This document shows positions 24,994 to 27,051 of a DNA stretch of 27,051 bases, piece after piece. A program made the translations under genes and the position numbers. Below the pieces are notes generated by a model that saw only the letters and a list, made by a program, of their open reading frames with translations, had not been told where the DNA came from and searched no databases. The stretch covers positions 1 through 27,051 of the forward strand of contig CAYNDL010000008.1 of assembly GCA_964396115.1 (NCBI GenBank), read 5' to 3'. Position 1 is the first letter of the stretch; each line of letters opens with the position of its first letter. This stretch comes from CAYNDL01 sp964396115 (GTDB lineage Bacteria; Patescibacteriota; Andersenbacteria; UBA10190; CAIZMI01).

Positions 24994-25824
24994 TCAGCCG
25001 AAACGCCTTACGAGGAGGCGTACTCCATACTGAGAGGTGTTGAGAACAACGTGCAATACGATTGCTGTTTGCATTCCGTGTGCCAGGAGTGCGTAGTTGA
25101 GCGTCATTCCTACTATAAGCGTGTTCACGTGGGCCATCTTTCCCGTGAACTTGTATCCATCCCGGAATACTAAGTTGAGTACCAGTAGGGAGAAAAGGAA
25201 GAGCTTCGGGTACCAACCGTAGTCAGGAAGATGGATGCTCGGAGCCGAGCCACCGGAAGGGAACAGAGACGAGAAAAGTTTGAAGATCTCCAACATTGGC
25301 CCAGTGTGGAAAAGGAAAGAGTAGAGGCAGACGTAGCTCACCACAGCACAAACTACCACCTCGCCGACCCAATCCCTCCAGTTCTCTTTCTTGGCTTTTT
25401 CTATGATAGTCACGAAGACTTGCATGAAAAGGGCGAGGCCGAGAACGGGTGCGATTAAGTACAGCCAAAGCCAGTGGATACAGAGAATGGCACACATCAT
25501 GGGAACAATGAAAAGCCCCCGAAAACCAATCTCCTCCGCAATTGCGGTCAACACGAACATCTTGTTCTCGGATCTTTCGGGATTCCACCAAGGCAAGATT
25601 GCCGCAATGAGCCCATAGGCCAGTAGTGGCCAGAAGCCCAGGACAGCATCAAGACTGGCTGGCTTGAAGAAGGGATAAGTGATAAAGCCAGAAAAGATGA
25701 GGGTGACAGTAACTGTGAGGGGAGTGCTGAAGAGCAGAGTCTTCAGCAAAGTTTTCTCATACTCGTAGGTCTGTTCTGTTGCCATAAGGCTACCCGTCGT
25801 CGTAAGCATTGTTGCAGAGGCCAT
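24994..25824 (-). CDS. CPBP-family (Abi) intramembrane metalloprotease, atypical
   Basis: A 276-residue polytopic membrane protein. CPBP motif 1, EExxxR, is E97-E98...R102 in AIAEEIGFRGLF. A later F--GKMAH (His232) stands where the family has F-x3-H, and HVVLN (His258, Asn262) matches motif 3, in a final stretch typical of the family. About 130 residues with extra helices separate motif 1 from the second motif, against roughly 35 in ordinary members, and F and H are five rather than three residues apart. Known members are prenyl-protein proteases, bacteriocin-immunity proteins or regulated proteases; the role here is unknown. Start: the frame is open back to a TTG at 25896, but that lies on the -35 element. 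The ATG at 25824 has GAGAG seven bases upstream and lies inside the predicted transcript. Met codons at 25809 and 25785 are alternatives. Sampled lines look higher in G+C than flanking genes. Confidence 0.68.
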   Translation of the reverse strand: MASATMLTTTGSLMATEQTYEYEKTLLKTLLFSTPLTVTVTLIFSGFITYPFFKPASLDAVLGFWPLLAYGLIAAILPWWNPERSENKMFVLTAIAEEIGFRGLFIVPMMCAILCIHWLWLYLIAPVLGLALFMQVFVTIIEKAKKENWRDWVGEVVVCAVVSYVCLYSFLFHTGPMLEIFKLFSSLFPSGGSAPSIHLPDYGWYPKLFLFSLLVLNLVFRDGYKFTGKMAHVNTLIVGMTLNYALLAHGMQTAIVLHVVLNTSQYGVRLLVRRFG

Positions 25825-25855
25825 TTCATGACTCTCGTGAAAGTTTTGATGGGAC

Positions 25856-25927
25856 AAAGAACGCGAAAAAATAACATTATTAGCCCAAGTTGTCAATATT
25901 GGCCTCCGAATAGTTTTCGCGTTCTTT
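25856..25927. repeat. 14-base perfect inverted repeat framing the CPBP promoter
   Basis: AAAGAACGCGAAAA (25856-25869) and its exact complement (25914-25927) are separated by 44 bases. The left arm covers the end of the -10 and the expected start point of the minus-strand CPBP transcript. The right arm lies upstream of the -35 and 24 bases before the NUDIX start. Each divergent gene thus has the same TTTTCGCGTTCTTT sequence reading toward it. A repressor or activator operator is the simplest reading. No flanking target duplication is seen, so a transposon remnant is less likely. Confidence 0.6.
25868..25896 (-). promoter_or_regulatory. Strong sigma70-type promoter of the CPBP gene
   Basis: On the minus strand a perfect TTGACA (25891-25896) is followed after exactly 17 bases by TATTTT (25868-25873), with TG one base before it as in an extended -10. 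Predicted transcription start is near 25861, giving a leader of about 37 bases to the ATG at 25824. It is the best-formed promoter in the window and sits inside a 14-base inverted repeat. Confidence 0.65.
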
Positions 25928-25939
25928 TATTTTTAATAC

Positions 25940-25945
25940 TAAGAT
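25940..25945 (+). promoter_or_regulatory. -10-like TAAGAT box before the NUDIX gene
   Basis: TAAGAT ends six bases before the ATG at 25952, the same geometry as boxes before murG and three other genes here. No Shine-Dalgarno and no convincing -35 are seen. It may mark a leaderless message; pattern-based only. Confidence 0.3.
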
Positions 25946-25951
25946 ACTGAT

Positions 25952-26443
25952 ATGGATACCATTAGTCTCACTGGAGAGTATGTGGCTACCGATTTAAAAC
26001 GCGGCGTTGATTATATTGGTGTTGGGGTATGTTTCTTTTGTCATGACGGAAGCGGCAAAATTCTCTTGCATAGAAGAAGCAAGAATTGCCGAGACGAAAT
26101 CGGTAATTGGGATTGCGGAGGAGGTTGTATAGAATTTGGGGAATCGTTCGACGATGCCGTTGTTCGGGAAATAAGAGAGGAATACGGAGTGGAGCCATTG
26201 GATCTGAAATTTGCGGGAGTAAGGAATGTTATCCGGAAGAACGGTGATAAATTAACACACTGGGTATCGTTGATTTATGCTGCAAAAGTTGATCCTAATA
26301 AGGTAATAATTGGCGACCCGCCTAAAATGGATGAAATCGGCTGGTTCCAAGAAGGGATATTCCCAGAGCCACTGCATTCAATGTTCCATTCTCATTTACA
26401 AGTAGTTAAGAGTGCGGGATTAATTAAGAAAGATCTCCGATGA
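25952..26443 (+). CDS. NUDIX hydrolase
   Basis: A 163-residue cytoplasmic pyrophosphohydrolase of nucleoside-diphosphate-linked compounds. The NUDIX box G-x5-E-x7-REUxEExGU is complete at residues 58-80 (G58, E64, R72-E73, E76-E77, G79), so the Mg-binding glutamates are intact. The N-terminal strand GVGVCFFCHDGSGKILLHRRSK and the late DEIGWFQ segment fit the fold. The substrate cannot be told; sanitising nucleotides, ADP-ribose or nucleotide sugars are all possible. It is divergent from the CPBP gene across a 127-base gap that holds the inverted repeat, and it is followed by glyA after 47 bases. Confidence 0.9.
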   Translation: MDTISLTGEYVATDLKRGVDYIGVGVCFFCHDGSGKILLHRRSKNCRDEIGNWDCGGGCIEFGESFDDAVVREIREEYGVEPLDLKFAGVRNVIRKNGDKLTHWVSLIYAAKVDPNKVIIGDPPKMDEIGWFQEGIFPEPLHSMFHSHLQVVKSAGLIKKDLR

Positions 26444-26490
26444 CCTGAAATTAATCACGGAAGCATATTTGATTAATTAACTTCATTTTT

Positions 26491-27051
26491 ATGTTGAAAA
26501 AAAAATTGAACGAAGACAGAGAAGTTGAGGAGTTGGTAAAGCTTGAAGAACAACGACAAAAGGAAACCCTGGAATTAATACCGTCGGAAAATTATGTTTC
26601 GCCTGCCGTACGCGAAGCTACTGGTTCTGTGTTTACTAACAAGTATTCTGAGGGCTATCCAGGTAAACGTTACTACGGCGGCCAGGTTGCGGTTGATGCA
26701 CTGGAAACACTAACTCAAAAAAGGGCACTGGAAATATTCATTAATGAAACAGAGCGTGAAAATTGGCACGTAAATGTTCAGCCCTACTCAGGGTCGCCAG
26801 CTAACCTTGCTGCTTTGCTAGCAACCGCTGGGCAAGGCGGCGTTATTATGGGTCTCAAACTAACACACGGGGGCCATTTAACCCACGGTCACAAAGTTAG
26901 TTATACCGGAAAGATTTTCAATTCGGTGCAGTACGAAATAGACCCTAATACTGAATTGTTGGACTACACAAAGATCCTAGAACAGGCAAGACAAATTAAA
27001 CCGAAAGTGATTATTTCTGGTGCAACTGCTTACCCCCGGGTTATTGATTTT
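26491..27051 (+). CDS. glyA: GlyA, serine hydroxymethyltransferase, N-terminal part (runs off window)
   Basis: PLP enzyme that converts serine and tetrahydrofolate to glycine and 5,10-methylene-tetrahydrofolate. The first 187 codons are visible and the frame is open at the window end. Family motifs in order: ELIPSENYVSPAVREATGS (28-46), TNKYSEGYPGKRYYGG (49-64), VNVQPYSGSPANLA (94-107), LTHGGHLTHG (124-133). The PLP-binding lysine lies beyond the window. The ATG at 26491 is followed closely by nine A (26497-26505), coding for three lysines. No Shine-Dalgarno is visible in the 47-base gap from the NUDIX gene. Expected full length is about 410-430 residues. Confidence 0.95.
   Translation, partial: MLKKKLNEDREVEELVKLEEQRQKETLELIPSENYVSPAVREATGSVFTNKYSEGYPGKRYYGGQVAVDALETLTQKRALEIFINETERENWHVNVQPYSGSPANLAALLATAGQGGVIMGLKLTHGGHLTHGHKVSYTGKIFNSVQYEIDPNTELLDYTKILEQARQIKPKVIISGATAYPRVIDF

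Noticed and set aside
24994..26443. CPBP gene plus NUDIX gene as a two-gene defence or bacteriocin-immunity system
   Set aside because: The genes are divergent, no toxin, bacteriocin or other defence gene is nearby, and neither protein shows a defence-specific domain. Only possible shared regulation is kept as a finding.
26497..26505. A9 tract at the start of glyA as a programmed frameshift
   Set aside because: It simply encodes three lysines in a variable N-terminus; the frame after it matches GlyA without any shift.
1..27051. Alternative genetic code (TGA as glycine), known in some Patescibacteria
   Set aside because: TGA is the natural stop of the genes at 4534, 10048, 12075, 20061, 21107, 24994 and 25952, and no gene has an internal TGA.
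1..27051. tRNA, rRNA, CRISPR array or insertion sequence
   Set aside because: No cloverleaf-like region, no spaced direct repeats and no transposase were found; the gaps are too short to hold them apart from those described.

Overview
The window reads as a compact bacterial chromosome segment that uses the standard code: TGA closes several of the genes and none contains an internal TGA. Almost every base is coding, and no stretch longer than about 130 bases lacks a gene. Short intergenic gaps, many 4-base start/stop overlaps, the dense run of glycosyltransferases, a PEGA/beta-propeller protein and the near absence of Shine-Dalgarno sites suggest a small-genome lineage such as the Candidate Phyla Radiation (Patescibacteria). 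That placement is inference; no rRNA or other phylogenetic marker was compared.

Layout. (1) Bases 1-4360: a division and cell-wall block, ftsW (5' end outside the window), murG, murC and murB, followed by a 54-codon single-pass membrane ORF whose start overlaps the murB stop. (2) Bases 4534-17565: a nine-gene co-oriented surface-glycan cluster. It holds a polyprenyl-phosphate type GT2 enzyme, four GT4 glycosyltransferases, one NAD-dependent sugar epimerase/dehydratase and three large polytopic membrane proteins, two of them clearly GT-C-like. Gaps are at most 16 bases and several starts overlap stops. (3) Bases 17562-18959, minus strand: a membrane-anchored PEGA plus beta-propeller protein, convergent with the glycan cluster and divergent from mreB. 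(4) Bases 19047-22225: mreB followed at once by two more GT4 genes. (5) Bases 22316-24949: secA. (6) Bases 24964-25927: a self-contained minus-strand cassette made of an intrinsic terminator, an atypical CPBP-family membrane protease gene and a strong promoter lying inside a 14-base inverted repeat. It looks richer in G+C than its neighbours. (7) Bases 25952-27051: a NUDIX hydrolase and the first 187 codons of glyA.

How the genes may work together (inference). The GT2 enzyme would load a sugar onto a polyprenyl phosphate, and the GT-C proteins would use such lipid-linked sugars outside the membrane. The GT4 enzymes would build a glycan inside the cell, and the epimerase would supply a nucleotide sugar. 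No flippase, polymerase, priming transferase or ABC exporter lies in the window, so the pathway is incomplete here. Placement between murB and mreB/secA ties it to envelope growth. The best candidates for something new are: a shared extracytoplasmic domain found at opposite ends of two neighbouring GT-C proteins; the tiny membrane ORF in the position where ddl or ftsQ often lies; a promoter-like TANNNT box 6-7 bases before several start codons, suggesting leaderless mRNAs; and the CPBP cassette with its inverted repeat.
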